Assembly (NCBI GenBank): GCA_039090855.1
Contig: CM077034.1
Span: 13,281,970-13,345,969 of the forward strand
Source of the DNA: Macrothele yani
Taxonomy: Eukaryota; Arthropoda; Arachnida; Araneae; Macrothelidae
Length of the DNA stretch: 64,000 nt
Direction: 5' to 3'
The position numbers were made by a program, and so were the translations under genes. Positions 1 through 13,300 of the stretch are shown here, in pieces. The notes under the pieces were generated by a model that was not told the origin of the DNA, ran no database searches, and was given only the letters and a program-made list of their open reading frames with translations. Numbering within the stretch: position 1 is the stretch's first letter; every line of letters begins with the position of its first letter.

Positions 1-508
1 TCACGATTCGGAAAAGGATCTCCAACCAGAAAATCTATCTACGATTGGCATTAAAAGTTTGCAACAACGGGCTGTTTGTGCAAATTTAAAAGTCCTGGAC
101 GACCACGTGTACCGGAACAAGTCGTCGATAGTGTTTGCAGCGCCATTCAACGAAGGCCGGGAAAATCAACGCGGAGGGTGAGCTACGAAGTGCAGATTTC
201 ACAGCCCACCGTCTGGAGAATTTTAAGAAAGAAGCTGAAAATGATTCCATACAAGATGATGACTGAAAATGATCACATCCACTATCATTGCACTTGATTC
301 AGATATCTTACCTCGCGTTTGGGCGGAAATGGATTACCGGCTCGATGTGTGTCGTGTGATTAAGGGTGCACACACAGAACATCTGTGACTGTCTTTAAAA
401 AAACTTGAAACATTCCTCTACGATTCTGTTACAGGAGACATAAAATATCTTACATTGTTTTTGTTTTATAGTGCGTTGGAACTGTATACTTCTTTATGAA
501 TCACCCTG
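1..508 (+). pseudogene. Mariner-type transposon remnant, core deleted, cut by window edge
   Basis: The reading frame at 76-297 has the DNA-binding half of a mariner-family transposase: a GRPRVPEQ linker followed by a helix-turn-helix containing STRRVSYEVQISQPTVWRIL. Directly after it, 298-388 encodes the family's extreme C-terminus (RVWAEMDYRLDVCRVIKGAH, then stop), which closely matches the end of the larger element at 31477-34328. The whole catalytic domain, roughly 200 codons, is missing, so this is an internally deleted, non-autonomous copy. The right terminal repeat reads tcaccctg followed by TA at 509-510. The left end lies outside the window. Family assignment rests on similarity to the second copy; the catalytic spacing cannot be seen here. 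Confidence 0.75.
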
Positions 509-516
509 TATAAAAG

Positions 517-675
517 GAGTTCATTCCTAAGCCCCTCTCCTAATTTCTCTCATCCTTCTATGTGCAAAATATGGTACAGTGACGCCATCTAGTGTGCTCT
601 CTCTCTCACGTACAAACTATCCTGTCAGAATCGCTAAATTCGCTCGTACTTGTCACGCTGCCCTGCGCGAAAGGA
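517..675 (+). repeat. Diverged SINE-B body fragment
   Basis: This stretch aligns by eye with the non-tRNA body of SINE-B (compare 21160-21320): shared blocks include ctcatccttctatgtgcaa, gacgccatct, and the run around acaaactatcctgtcagaatcgc. There is no tRNA-like head. It is clearly older than the other SINE-B copies in the window. Confidence 0.65.
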
Positions 676-778
676 AAACTGAAGGCAGTTAGAGCACATA
701 TAACTGGTTTTTTATGTTTTTTTTTTTAGGATATATATTTAAAATATATGCACTCAAGAATGAGTGATGCACTCAAGA

Positions 779-1775
779 ATGAGTGAAGAAATTAGAAGAA
801 AAATTGGTGAAAGCTTAACCAAAGATGGCATTTCTAAAATTTTGAGAGAGGTATAAGGAGACTCAGTCACTACAAACCCAGACTGGTAAAGTCAGGAAAA
901 GGTGCAGTCTGTTAATTTTTCTATCAAGTGATGATAGAAGAATTAACAGACTGTGCCTATAGGTGACAGAAGAAAATCATCTGGGTGTATACAAGATGAA
1001 ATGGCGCAATGCAATCTGAAGTTGAGTGCAAGGACTGTTCCGCGCAGACGGCAGGAATTTGGTCTAAAAGCTAAAATTTCACGAAAAAAAAAAAAAAAAA
1101 AACCATTTTTATCTCTCAAACAAAGGTTGAAAAGATTAAACTTGGCTGAAACCCATGTTAACTGGACAGCGGAACAATGGGACAGTGTTATGTGGACTGA
1201 TGAGACCAAAATCTCCCTGTTTGGTAGTGATGGCATAAAATACGTAAGGAGAAGAATCGGAGAAGATTTGCATCCTGATTGCATTACCTGTACCGTGAAA
1301 CACCCAGTTAGTATTATGATCTGGGATTGTATGACATCCAAAGGTGTGGGCAGAATTTGCGTGATTAATGGGAATGATTATAAATGACCAAAAATACATT
1401 AATGAAATACTTGAGCCCAAATTGAAGCCTTCCACACGTGATCTTTTCCAAGATAATGAAGCATTTATATTTCAACAGGATTCAGCTCCATGTCATGTTG
1501 CTGCTGTGTGCAAAAGGTGGTTTCAAGATAATCATATTCCACTGCTGGAATGGCCTGGTAATAGCCCAGACCTTAACCCCATCGAAAATTTATGGAGCCG
1601 ACTAAAGAAACTTGTTAGTCAGAAGAAACCCAGCAATAAAACCCAATTAATAGAAGCAATAATTCAATCTTGGTTTCACATTATAACAGCTGCAGAACTA
1701 AAAAACTTGGTTCACTCCATGGGAAGGCGTTGGAAGGCAGTAATTAACGCTAAAGGTTACCCAACTAAGTATTAA
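779..1775 (+). pseudogene. Tc1 transposase pseudogene (DD34E)
   Basis: A cut-and-paste transposase of the IS630/Tc1/mariner superfamily. From 953 the frame runs through WTDETKISLFG (first catalytic D) to 1387; a frameshift near 1375 moves the protein to the frame that ends at 1775. That second part carries QQDSAPCH (second D) and NSPDLNPIENLW (catalytic E), with 34 residues between D and E, the classic DD34E spacing. The N-terminal helix-turn-helix around 779-870 is broken by stops and by a hairpin insertion at 905-953. An 18-A run at about 1084-1101 encodes a lysine stretch and may itself mark an indel. Several lesions make it non-functional. Confidence 0.85.
905..953. repeat. 22-bp inverted repeat inside Tc1 pseudogene
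   Basis: The arms 905-926 and 932-953 are reverse complements with one mismatch and a 5-nt loop. The right arm fits the expected transposase coding sequence (DDRRINRL), the left arm does not, so the left arm looks like an inverted templated copy of the right one. Confidence 0.8.
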
Positions 1776-2047
1776 CTGACACGGAGAGAATTTTTGTATA
1801 TCTCATTTTTCTAAATGTTTCACTTTTCTTCTTTATAACTGCTGTTCTAATACAAATTCCTTCATAAAAGTTATGCATTACATTCTTGACGAAATTATCT
1901 TCCCATTGATATATAACTTTATGGTATTACTCCAAACAAACGTGGTGTTATGAGCTATCAAACCTCAAATATACACTTTTTCCAAAAGGTTTCCACAATT
2001 TTGTTCACTACTGTACGTCAGCTTCAACGGTGTCAACGCTCCATCTA

Positions 2048-3528
2048 CACTGCCGGACAAATGCTAAGGACGGATGACAATAGCAACGATAGCAACCATA
2101 AAATGGAAGGCAGGAAAATGTGGAAATTAGCATAAGTGCGGGATACAGTAAGACGTGTTGTGCGTATGCAAATTTTGGATTGCCGAACTTGTTCGTGACG
2201 TCATAGCGCTGATAAGAGATATAAAGGATTTGACGCGTATTGACCGTTGTTGTTCAAACGCAAAGTTGAAAGGGAAAGAATCAATTGACGAACTTGCAAT
2301 TTTCAGTATGTCTTCCCGACATCACCTAGATGATTTTACGCGTGGCCGTATTATTGGCAAGATTGAAGAAGGGCGAAAAATAACAGATGTTGCCAGGGAG
2401 TTCGACGTCAGCCACAGTGTTGTTTCAAGGCTTTGGAAATCATTTCAAACAAATGGAGAGTGTAGCAAACGTCACGGGGAGGTCGTGTTCGCAGTACGAC
2501 ACCTGCAGAAGATCGGTACATAGTGCTATCAACAAAAAGACACCGGCGCAGCACAGCTAGTGAGGTAGCAAATCAGTTTATGGCTGCTACTGGCAAGCGG
2601 ATCTCCCGAAAAACTGCCGCCAGACGTTTGCACGAAGGAGGACTAAACGCCCGCCGTCATGTTGTGTGCATCCCATTCTCCAGACGTCACCGTACCGCCC
2701 GTTTGCAATGGTGCCATCCACATCGCAATTGGACTGATAACGACTGGTCTGCTGTCCTCTTCTCAGATGAGAGTTGATACAGTCTATCGTCTGATTGTCG
2801 ACGACAACTGATCTGGCGTGATAGTGGTACTGCATATTGTCCAGCAAACATACAGGAAAGGCACAGATATCCGACATGTAGTGTCATGGTATGGGCTGGC
2901 ATCATGCGATCAATGGCCGTACGTCCCTCTATGTGCTTCCAACTGGGACTATGACTGGCCAACGATACATTAATGATGTTCTGCTACCTCATGATCACAT
3001 GTTCCGTGGTGCTGTCGGTGATAGATTCATTATCATGGACGACAACGCAACATGTCATCGAACTGTCGCTGTAAAGGAGTGTCTTGAGAGCGAGGATATT
3101 CAACTCCTCGTATGGCCAGCACGTTCTCCAGATCTGAATCCCATTGAAAATGTGTGGGATGCTTTGGGGTGGAGTCTTGCTGGTCGCCAATGCCCTCCAA
3201 TAAACAAGGACACCCTCATCCGTGCACTGACAGAGGAATGGGATAAATTACCCCAACAGCTGCTTGATAATGTTGTGCAAAGCATGACACGACGTGTGGA
3301 ATCTTGCATCGCCCTCCATGGTGGCCATATCCCGTATTGACATCTTACGCCGGAACGCCTGCGGACGGTAATTGCATTTTTTTTCACGTTTACGTATTCT
3401 GCACAAAATGGCCTGTTTGTCCCTTGACATTCTGACATTATTTTGTTTCACTTGGCATCCAACCACACTTACTTTTTTATGCGCTATATAGCCGTTTATG
3501 ATCCGTCCTTAGCAATTGTCCAGCAGTG
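2048..3528 (+). mobile_element. Tc1-like transposon family A, copy 1 (defective)
   Basis: Both ends are present: CACTGCCGGACAAATGC at 2048 and its inverse, gcaattgtccagcagtg, ending at 3528. TA dinucleotides flank the element at 2046-2047 and 3529-3530. It is nearly the same sequence as copies at 17496-18987 and 52677-54216. Compared with those it lacks about 63 bp near 3427, which removes the AATAAA signal seen in the others. Confidence 0.92.
2308..3340 (+). pseudogene. Family A transposase pseudogene, copy 1
   Basis: Same protein as the intact copy at 52925-53956 but with lesions. The frame opens with MSSRHHLDDFTRG at 2308 and is lost about 2478 through a one-base deletion in a run of Gs (four instead of five). 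It resumes in the next frame and hits a stop at 2776-2778, where the intact copy has Arg after the DES of the first catalytic motif. A further change of frame is needed before 2891, after which the second D (MDDNATCH) and E (SPDLNPIENVW) motifs are intact, 34 residues apart, and the protein ends at 3340. The same one-base deletion occurs in copy 2 (17496-18987). Confidence 0.9.
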
Positions 3529-3530
3529 TA

Positions 3531-3720
3531 TAATACTTTAAGAAGTAACGAGGATGTTGAGAGGTACATTGGATCTGTGGATTATGTCCCTGATCTAATT
3601 CACATCTTAAAGAATGCTTGTCATAAGCAAGGCATGGAGTTTGGTGCAAAGACAATAAAGTTATTTTCATTATTAAGGAAGGATCTTGACGAAGTTAGTA
3701 TGCTTCAGAGACATGGTGTT
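3531..3720 (+). other. Unidentified open segment between Tc1-A copy 1 and PLE remnant
   Basis: An open frame of about 63 codons reads DVERYIGSVDYVPDLIHILK and continues in ordinary protein-like composition to LLRKDLDEVSMLQRHG. It starts immediately after the Tc1-A insertion, so its upstream part may have been displaced. I do not recognise it; it could be a host exon fragment or part of the adjoining Penelope-like element. No convincing splice site was found. Confidence 0.25.
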
Positions 3721-3743
3721 TATTCCACCCGCTTAAAGCTAGC

Positions 3744-4018
3744 GACCCCGATGCACATGACACTAAGTATGTGAGATCCACACTTCGGACAATTGGTACA
3801 CGTGTATCTGAACACAAATACAACGTTAGAACTGGTTTGAATGCCACAGCTTTATCTAGCTTAATCAAGGTAATCATGTCCCTGAGTGGAATAAGACTTC
3901 GTTAATTGCATCAGCTCCTACAAAATCTGACATATTGTTTACAGAAAGTTTGTATATAAATATATTTGCTGACCACCGCTGTAACAATGACGTGCCATCG
4001 ATTCTATCGACCTCTTAG
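3744..4018 (+). pseudogene. Penelope-like element remnant, GIY-YIG/C-terminal part
   Basis: In one frame from 3744 the translation gives YVRSTLRTIGTRVSEHKYNV, very close to the GIY-YIG endonuclease segment at 51785-51949 (YVGSTMRSLQTRLKEHKYTV). After a frameshift near 3870 it continues with HVPEWNKTSLI and ILFTESLYINIF...CNNDVPSIL, matching the C-terminal region that follows the GIY-YIG domain in Penelope-like retroelements, and stops at 4018. The reverse transcriptase is absent. Confidence 0.6.
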
Positions 4019-4195
4019 AAATATTTTATATGAAATCATTCTGCACACCATCAGAACTCATAACCGTGTTTTGTAGTTTATTTGCATTATTTGTATACAT
4101 GTCAAAGGAGCGCGTGTGAAGGGTTGGAGCAACACCTTGACATGCTGTTGCATTGTGGGGAGTTTCTTTCGGCTATATAACCATGGTGCTTCCCC
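4019..4195. other. Short spacer, nothing recognised
   Basis: AT-rich sequence between the Penelope-like remnant and SINE-A. A TATA-like string (ctatataa) lies at 4172-4179 but I see no gene to go with it. Confidence 0.5.
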
Positions 4196-4207
4196 CTCAC
4201 TCTGCCT
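4196..4207. repeat. Left target-site duplication of SINE-A
   Basis: ctcactctgcct here is matched, with one mismatch, by ctcactgtgcct at 16330-16341, immediately after the tandem array. The pair brackets the tRNA head and the whole 12 kb array. Confidence 0.55.
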
Positions 4208-4221
4208 TGGCCGCGGCGGCC

Positions 4222-4270
4222 TAGTGGTCAACGTTCGTGACTGCCACGGAGAAGACTTCGGGTTCGATCC
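4222..4270 (+). promoter_or_regulatory. Internal pol III promoter (box A and box B) of SINE-A
   Basis: Box A tagtggtcaacg at 4222-4233 and box B ggttcgatcc at 4261-4270, spaced as in tRNA genes. Transcription, if any, would run into the tandem array. Confidence 0.65.
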
Positions 4271-4334
4271 TAGGCTGGTACGAACACTCGAACCATTAAA
4301 TATCCGCCGTGCGTCGGATGGGCACTTTAAGTCG

Positions 4335-7300
4335 TCGGGTTCCGGGAACTGCCCCCCCCGGTTATAAATAAGGGCGTCTTCCTCCCCCTTTATACGTCAC
4401 TTCCGTGTCACTTTCCTATCGGGCACTCTAGCCCAAATCTCCTAGCTTCCTATTTCTAAGGGTTGTTTAAGACCTATATTCAGACACTCCCTTCCTAAAA
4501 TCCTCTACATATGATCTCATCTGATCTACTAGAGCATTGAATGGGCACGTTAAGCCTTCTGACCCCCGGTAGTAAATAAGGGCGTCTTCTACCTCGCTTC
4601 CGTGTCTCTTTCCTATCGGGCACTCTAGCCCAATTCTCCTAGCTTCCTATTTCTAAGGGTTGTTTAAGACCTGGGGTCAGACACTCCCTTCCTAAAATCC
4701 TCTACATATGATCAGATCTGATCTACTAGAGCATTGAATGGGCACGTTAAGCCTTCTGACCCCCGGCAGTAAATAAGGGCGTCTTCTACCTCGCTTCCGT
4801 GTCACTTTCCTATCGGGCACTCTAGCCCAAATCTCCTAGCTTCCTATTTCTAAGGGTTGTTTAAGACCTGGGGTCAGACACTCCCTTCCTAAAATCCTCT
4901 ACATATGATCAGATCTGATCTACTAGAGCATTGAATGGGCACGTTAAGCCTTCTGACCCCCGGCAGTAAATAAGGGCGTCTTCTACCTCGCTTCCGTGTC
5001 ACTTTTCTATCGGGCACTCTAGCCCAAATCTCCTAGCTTCCTATTTCTAAGGGTAGTTTAAGACCTGGGGTCAGACACTCCCTTCCTAAAATCCTCTACA
5101 TATGATCTGATCTGATCTACTAGAGCATTGAATGGGCACGTTAAGCCTTCTGACCCCCGGCAGTAAATAAGGGCGTCTTCTACCTCGCTTCCGTGTCACT
5201 TTTCTATCGGGCACTCTAGCCCAAATCTCCTAGCTTCCTATTTCTAAGGGTAGTTTAAGACCTGGGGTCAGACACTCCCTTCCTAAAATCCTCTACATAT
5301 GATCTGATCTGATCTACTAGAGCATTGAATGGACACGTTAAGCCTTCTGACCCCCGGTAGTAAATAAGAGCGTCTTCTACCTCGCTTCCGTGTCACTTTT
5401 CTATCGGGCACTCTAGCCCAAATCTCCTAGCTTCCTATTTCTAAGGGTTGTTTAAGACCTGGGGTCAGACACTCCCTTCCTAAAATCCTCTACATATGAT
5501 CAGATCTGATCTACTAGAGCATTGAATGGGCACGTTAAGCCTTCTGACCCCCGGTAGTAAATAAGGGCGTCTTCTACCTCGCTTCCGTGTCACTTTCCTA
5601 TAGGGCACTCTAGCCCAAATCTCCTAGCTTCCTATTTCTAAGGGTTGTTTAAGACCTGGGGTCAGACACTCCCTTCCTAAAATCCTCTACATATGATCAG
5701 ATCTGATCTACTAGAGCATTGAATGGACACGTTAAGCCTTCTGACCCCCGGTAGTAAATAAGAGCGTCTTCTACCTCGCTTCCGTGTCACTTTCCTATAG
5801 GGCACTCTAGCCCAAATCTCCTAGCTTCCTATTTCTAAGGGTTGTTTAAGACCTGGGGTCAGACACTCCCTTCCTAAAATCCTCTACATATGATCAGATC
5901 TGATCTACTAGAGCATTGAATGGGCACGTTAAGCCTTCTGACCCCCGGTAGTAAATAAGGGCGTCTTCTACCACGCTTCCGTGTCACTTTCCTATCGGGC
6001 ACTCTAGCCCAAATCTCCTAGCTTCCTATTTCTAAGGGTTGTTTAAGACCTGGGGTCCGACACTCCCTTCCTAAAATCCTCTACATATGATCAGATCTGA
6101 TCTACTAGAGCATTGAATGGGCACGTTAAGCCTTCTGACCCCCGGTAGTAAATAAGGGCGTCTTCTACCTCGCTTCCGTGTCACTTTCCTATCGGGCACT
6201 CTAGCCCAAATCTCCTAGCTTCCTATTTCTAAGGGTTGTTTAAGACCTGGGGTCAGACACTCCCTTCCTAAAATCCTCTACATATGATCTGATCTGATCT
6301 ACTAGAGCATTGAATGGACACGTTAAGCCTTCTGACCCCCGGTAGTAAATAAGGGCGTCTTCTACCTCGCTTCCGTGTCACTTTCCTATAGGGCACTCTA
6401 GCCCAAATCTCCTAGCTTCCTATTTCTAAGGGTTGTTTAAGACCTGGGGTCAGACACTCCCTTCCTAAAATCCTCTACATATGATCAGATCTGATCTACT
6501 AGAGCATTGAATGGGCACGTTAAGCCTTCTGACCCCCGGTAGTAAATAAGGGCGTCTTCTACCACGCTTCCGTGTCACTTTCCTATCGGGCACTCTAGCC
6601 CAAATCTCCTAGCTTCCTATTTCTAAGGGTTGTTTAAGACCTGGGGTCAGACACTCCCTTCCTAAAATCCTCTACATATGATCTGATCTGATCTACTAGA
6701 GCATTGAATGGACACGTTAAGCCTTCTGACCCCCGGTAGTAAATAAGGGCGTCTTCTACCTCGCTTCCGTGTCACTTTCCTATAGGGCACTCTAGCCCAA
6801 ATCTCCTAGCTTCCTATTTCTAAGGGTTGTTTAAGACCTGGGGTCAGACACTCCCTTCCTAAAATCCTCTACATATGATCAGATCTGATCTACTAGAGCA
6901 TTGAATGGGCACGTTAAGCCTTCTGACCCCCGGTAGTAAATAAGGGCGTCTTCTATCTCGCTTCCGTCTCACTTTCCTATCGGGCACTCTAGCCCAAATC
7001 TCCTAGCTTCCTATTTCTAAGGGTTGTTTAAGACCTGGGGTCCGACACTCCCTTCCTAAAATCCTCTACATATGATCAGATCTGATCTACTAGAGCATTG
7101 AATGGGCACGTTAAGCCTTCTGACCCCCGGTAGTAAATAAGGGCGTCTTCTACCTCGCTTCCGTGTCACTTTCCTATCGGGCACTCTAGCCCAAATCTCC
7201 TAGCTTCCTATTTCTAAGGGTTGTTTAAGACCTGGGGTCAGACACTCCTTCCTAAAATCCTCTACATATGATCTGATCTGATCTACTAGAGCATTGAATG

Positions 7301-10300
7301 GACACGTTAAGCCTTCTGACCCCCGGTAGTAAATAAGGGCGTCTTCTACCTCGCTTCCGTGTCACTTTCCTATCGGGCACTCTAGCCCAAATCTCCTAGC
7401 TTCCTATTTCTAAGGGTTGTTTAAGACCTGGGGTCCGACACTCCTTCCTAAAATCCTCTACATATGATCTGATCTGATCTACTAGAGCATTGAATGGGCA
7501 CGTTAAGCCTTCTGACCCCCGGTAGTAAATAAGGGCGTCTTCTACCTCGCTTACGTGTCACTTTCCTATCGGGCACTCTAGCCCAAATCTCCTAGCTTCC
7601 TATTTCTAAGGGTTGTTTAAGACCTGGGGTCAGACACTCCCTTCCTAAAATCCTCTACATATGATCTGATCTGATCTACTAGAGCATTGAATGGGCACGT
7701 TAAGCCTTCTGACCCCCGGTAGTAAATAAGGGCGTCTTCTACCTCGCTTCCGTGTCACTTTCTTATCGGGCATTCTAGCCCGAATCTACTAGCTTCCTAT
7801 TTCTAAGGGTTGTTTAAGACCTGGGGTCAGACACTCCCTTCCTAAAATCCTCTACATATGATCAGATCTGATCTACTAGAGCATTGAATGGGCACGTTAA
7901 GCCTTCTGACCCCCGGTAGTAAATAAGGGCGTCTTCTACCACGCTTCCGTGTCACTTTCCTATCGGGCACTCTAGCCCAAATCTCCTAGCTTCCTATTTC
8001 TAAGGGTTGTTTAAGACCTGGGGTCCGACACTCCCTTCCTAAAATCCTCTACATATGATCAGATCTGATCTACTAGAGCATTGAATGGGCACGTTAAGCC
8101 TTCTGACCCCCGGTAGTAAATAAGGGCGTCTTCTACCTCGCTTCCGTGTCACTTTCCTATCGGGCACTCTAGCCCAAATCTCCTAGCTTCCTATTTCTAA
8201 GGGTTGTTTAAGACCTGGGGTCCGACACTCCCTTCCTAAAATCCTCTACATATGATCTGATCTGATCTACTAGAGCATTGAATGGACACGTTAAGCCTTC
8301 TGACCCCCGGTAGTAAATAAGGGCGTCTTCTACCTCGCTTCCGTGTCACTTTCCTATCGGGCACTCCAGCCCAAATCTCCTAGCTTCCTATTTCTAAGGG
8401 TTGTTTAAGACCTGGGGTCCGACACTCCTTCCTAAAATCCTCTACATATGATCTGATCTGATCTACTAGAGCATTGAATGGGCACGTTAAGCCTTCCGAC
8501 CCCCGGTAGTAAATAAGGGCGTCTTCTACCTCGCTTCCGTGTGACTTTCCTATCGGGCACTGTAGCCCAAATCTCCTAGCTTCCTATTTCTAAGGGTTGT
8601 TTAAGACCTGGGGTCCGACACTCCCTTCCTAAAATCCTCTACATATGATCTGATCTGATCTACTAGAGCATTGAATGGGCACGTTAAGCCTTCTGACCCC
8701 CGGTAGTAAATAAGGGCGTCTTCTACCTCGCTTACGTGTCACTTTCCTATCGGGCACTCTAGCCCAAATCTCCTAGCTTCCTATTTCTAAGGGTTGTTTA
8801 AGACCTGGGGTCAGACACTCCTTCCTAAAATCCTCTACATATGATCTGATCTGATCTACTAGAGCATTGAATGGGCACGTTAAGCCTTCTGACCCCCGGT
8901 AGTAAATAAGGGCGTCTTCTACCTCGCTTCCGTGTCACTTTCTTATCGGGCATTCTAGCCCGAATCTACTAGCTTCCTATTTCTAAGGGTTGTTTAAGAC
9001 CTGGGGTCAGACACTCCCTTCCTAAAATCCTTTACATATGATCAGATCTGATCTACTAGAGCATTGAATGGGCACGTTAAGCCTTCTGATCCCCGGTAGT
9101 AAATAAGGGCGTCTTCTACCTCGCTTCCGTATCACTTTCCTATCGGGCACTCTAGCCCAATTCTCTTAGCTTCCTATTTCTAAGGGTTGTTTAAAACCCG
9201 GGGTCAGACACTCCCTTCCTAAAATCCTCTACATATGATCTCATCTGATCTACTAGAGCATTGAATGGGCACGTTAAGCCTTCTGACCCCCGGTAGTAAA
9301 TAAGGGCGTCTTCTACCTCGCTTCCGTATCACTTTCCTATCGGGCACTCTAGCCCAAATCTCCTAGCTTCCTATTTCTAAGGGTTGTTTAAGGCCTATAT
9401 TCAGACACTCCTTTCCTAAAATCCTCTACATATGATCTGATCTGATCTACTAGAGCATTGAATGGGCACGTTAAGCCTTCTGATCCCCGGTAGTAAATAA
9501 GGGCGTCTTCTACCTCGCTTCCGTATCACTTTCCTATCGGGCACTCTAGCCCAAATCTCCTAGCTTCCTATTTCTAAGGGTTGTTTAAGGCCTATATTCA
9601 GACACTCCCTTCCTAAAATCCTCTACATATGATCTGATCTGATCTACTAGAGCATTGAATGGGCACGTTAAGCCTTCTGATCCCCGGTAGTAAATAAGGG
9701 CGTCTTCTACCTCGCTTCCGTATCACTTTCCTATCGGGCACTCTAGCCCAAATCTCCTAGCTTCCTATTTCTAAGGGTTGTTAAAGACCTGAGGTCAGAC
9801 ACTCCCTTCCTTAAATCCTCTACATATGATCTGATCTGATCTACTAGAGCATTGAATGGGCACGTTAAGCCTTCTGACCCCCAGTAGTAAATAAAGGTGT
9901 CTTCTACCTCGCTTCCGTGTCACTTTCCTATCCGGCACTCTATCCCAAATCTCCTAGCTTCCTATTTCTAAGGGTTGTTTAAGGCCTATATTCAGACACT
10001 CCCTTCCTAAAATCCTCTACATATGATCTGATCTGATCTACTAGAGCATTGAATAGGCACGTTAAGCCTTCTGATCCCCGGTAGTAAATAAGGGCGTCTT
10101 CTACCTCGCTTCCGTATCACTTTCCTATCGGGCACTCTAGCCCAAATCTCCTAGCTTCCTATTTCTAAGGGTTGTTAAAGACCTGAGGTCAGACACTCCC
10201 TTCCTAAAATCCTCTACATATGATCAGATCTGATCTACTAGAGCATTGAATGGGCACGTTAAGCCTTCTGACCCCCGGTAGTAAATAAGGGCGTCTTCTA

Positions 10301-13300
10301 CCTCGCTTCCGTGTCACTTTCCTATCGGGCACTCTAGCCCAAATCTCCTAGCTTCCTATTTCTAAGGGTTGTTTAAGACCTATATTCAGACACTCCCTTC
10401 CTAAAATCCTCTACATATGATCTCATCTGATCTACTAGAGCATTGAATGGGCACGTTAAGCCTTCTGACCCCCGGTAGTAAATAAGGGCGTCTTCTACCT
10501 CGCTTCCGTGTCACTTTCCTATCGGGCACTCTAGCCCAAATCTAATAGCTTCCAATTTCTAAGGGTTGTTTAAGGCCTATATTCAGACACTCCCTTCCTA
10601 AAATCCTCTACATATGATCTGATCTGATCTACTAGAGCATTGAGTGGGCACGTTAAGCCTTCTGACCCCCGGTAGTAAATAAGGGCGTCTTCTACCTCGC
10701 TTCCGTATCACTTTCCTATCGGGCACTCTAGCCCAAATCTCCTAGCTTCCTATTTCTAAGGGTTGTTAAAGACCTGAGGTCAGACACTCCCTTCCTAAAA
10801 TCCTCTACATATGATCAGATCTGATCTACTAGAGCATTGAATGGGCACGTTAAGCCTTCTGACCCCCGGTAGTAAATAAGGGCGTCTTCTACCTCGCTTC
10901 CGTGTCACTTTCCTATCGGGCACTCTAGCCCAAATCTCCTGGCTTCCTATTTCTAAGGGTTGTTTAAGACCTATATTCAGACACTCCCTTCCTAAAATCC
11001 TCTACATATGATCTCATCTGATCTACTAGAGCATTGAATGGGCACGTTAAGCCTTCTGACCCCCGGTAGTAAATAAGGATGTCTTCTATCTCGCTTCCGT
11101 GTCACTTTCCTATCGGGCACTCTAGCCCAAATCTCCTAGCTTCCTATTTCTAAGGGTTGTTTAAGACCTATATTCAGACACTCCCTTCCTAAAATCCTCT
11201 ACATATGATCTCATCTGATCTACTAGAGCATTGAATGGGCACGTTAAGCCTTCTGACCCCCGGTAGTAAATAAGGGCGTCTTCTACCTCGCTTCCGTGTC
11301 ACTTTCCTATCGGGCACTCTAGCCCAAATCTAATAGCTTCCAATTTCTAAGGGTTGTTTAAGGCCTATATTCAGACACTCCCTTCCTAAAATCCTCTACA
11401 TATGATCTGATCTGATCTACTAGAGCATTGAATGGGCACGTTAAGCCTTCTGACCCCCGGTAGTAAATAAGGGCGTCTTCTACCTCGCTTCCGTGTCACT
11501 TTCCTATCGGGCACTCTAGCCCAAATCTAATAGCTTCCTATTTCTAAGGGTTGTTTAAGGCCTATATTCAGACACTCCCTTCCTAAAATCCTCTACATAT
11601 GATCTGATCTGATCTACTAGAGCATTGAATGGGCACGTTAAGCCTTCTGACCCCCGGTAGTAAATAAGGGCGTCTTCTACCTCGCTTCCGTATCACTTTC
11701 CTATCGGGCACTCTAGCCCAAATCTCCTAGCTTCCTATTTCTAAGGGTTGTTAAAGACCTGAGGTCAGACACTCCCTTCCTAAAATCCTCTACATATGAT
11801 CAGATCTGATCTACTAGAGCATTGAATGGGCACGTTAAGCCTTCTGACCCCCGGTAGTAAATAAGGGCGTCTTCTACCTCGCTTCCGTGTCACTTTCCTA
11901 TCGGGCACTCTAGCCCAAATCTCCTAGCTTCCTATTTCTAAGGGTTGTTTAAGACCTATATTCAGACACTCCCTTCCTAAAATCCTCTACATATGATCTC
12001 ATCTGATCTACTAGAGCATTGAATGGGCACGTTAAGCCTTCTGACCCCCGGTAGTAAATAAGGGCGTCTTCTACCTCGCTTCCGTGTCACTTTCCTATCG
12101 GGCACTCTAGCCCAAATCTAATAGCTTCCTATTTCTAAGGGTTGTTTAAGGCCTATATTCAGACACTCCCTTCCTAAAATCCTCTACATATGATCTGATC
12201 TGATCTACTAGAGCATTGAATGGGCACGTTAAGCCTTCTGACCCCCGGTAGTAAATAAGGGCGTCTTCTACCTCGCTTCCGTATCACTTTCCTATCGGGC
12301 ACTCTAGCCCAAATCTCCTAGCTTCCTATTTCTAAGGGTTGTTTAAGGCCTATATTCAGACACTCCTTCCTAAAATCCTCTACATATGATCTGATCTGAT
12401 CTACTAGAGCATTGAATGGGCACGTTAAGCCTTCTGATCCCCGGTAGTAAATAAGGGCGTCTTCTACCTCGCTTCCGTATCACTTTCCTATCGGGCACTC
12501 TAGCCCAAATCTCCTAGCTTCCTATTTCTAAGGGTTGTTTAAGGCCTATATTCAGACACTCCCTTCCTAAAATCCTCTACATATGATCTCATCTGATCTA
12601 CTAGAGCATTGAATGGGCACGTTAAGCCTTCTGATCCCCGGTAGTAAATAAGGGCGTCTTCTACCTCGCTTCCGTATCACTTTCCTATCGGGCACTCTAG
12701 CCCAAATCTCCTAGCTTCCTATTTCTAAGGGTTGTTTAAGGCCTATATTCAGACACTCCCTTCCTAAAATCCTCTACATATGATCTCATCTGATCTACTA
12801 GAGCATTGAATGGGCACGTTAAGCCTTCTGATCCCCGGTAGTAAATAAGGGCGTCTTCTACCTCGCTTCCGTATCACTTTCCTATCGGGCACTCTAGCCC
12901 AAATCTCCTAGCTTCCTATTTCTAAGGGTTGTTTAAGACCTATATTCAGACACTCCCTTCCTAAAATCCTCTACATATGATCTGATCTGATCTACTAGAG
13001 CATTGAATGGGCACGTTAAGCCTTCTGACCCCCGGTAGTAAATAAGGGCGTCTTCTACCTCGCTTCCGTATCACTTTCCTATCGGGCACTCTAGCCCAAA
13101 TCTCCTAGCTTCCTATTTCTAAGGGTTGTTTAAGACCTGTGGTCAGACACTCCCTTCCTAAAATCCTCTACATATGATCAGATCTGATCTACTAGAGCAT
13201 TGAATGGACACGTTAAGCCTTCTGACCCCCGGTAGTAAATAAGGGCGTCTTCTACCTCGCTTCCGTGTCACTTTCCTATCGGGCACTCTACCCCAAATCT

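Larger units (their letters stand above)
748..2013 (+). mobile_element. Tc1-like transposon (DD34E), 5' end lost
   Basis: The right terminal inverted repeat is recognisable: it ends ttgttcactactg at 2013, followed by the TA target dinucleotide at 2014-2015. No matching left repeat exists upstream, so the left end is truncated near 748. A 19-bp direct duplication (749-767 and 768-786) covers the transposase start region. The next Tc1 element begins only 34 bp further on. Confidence 0.8.
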
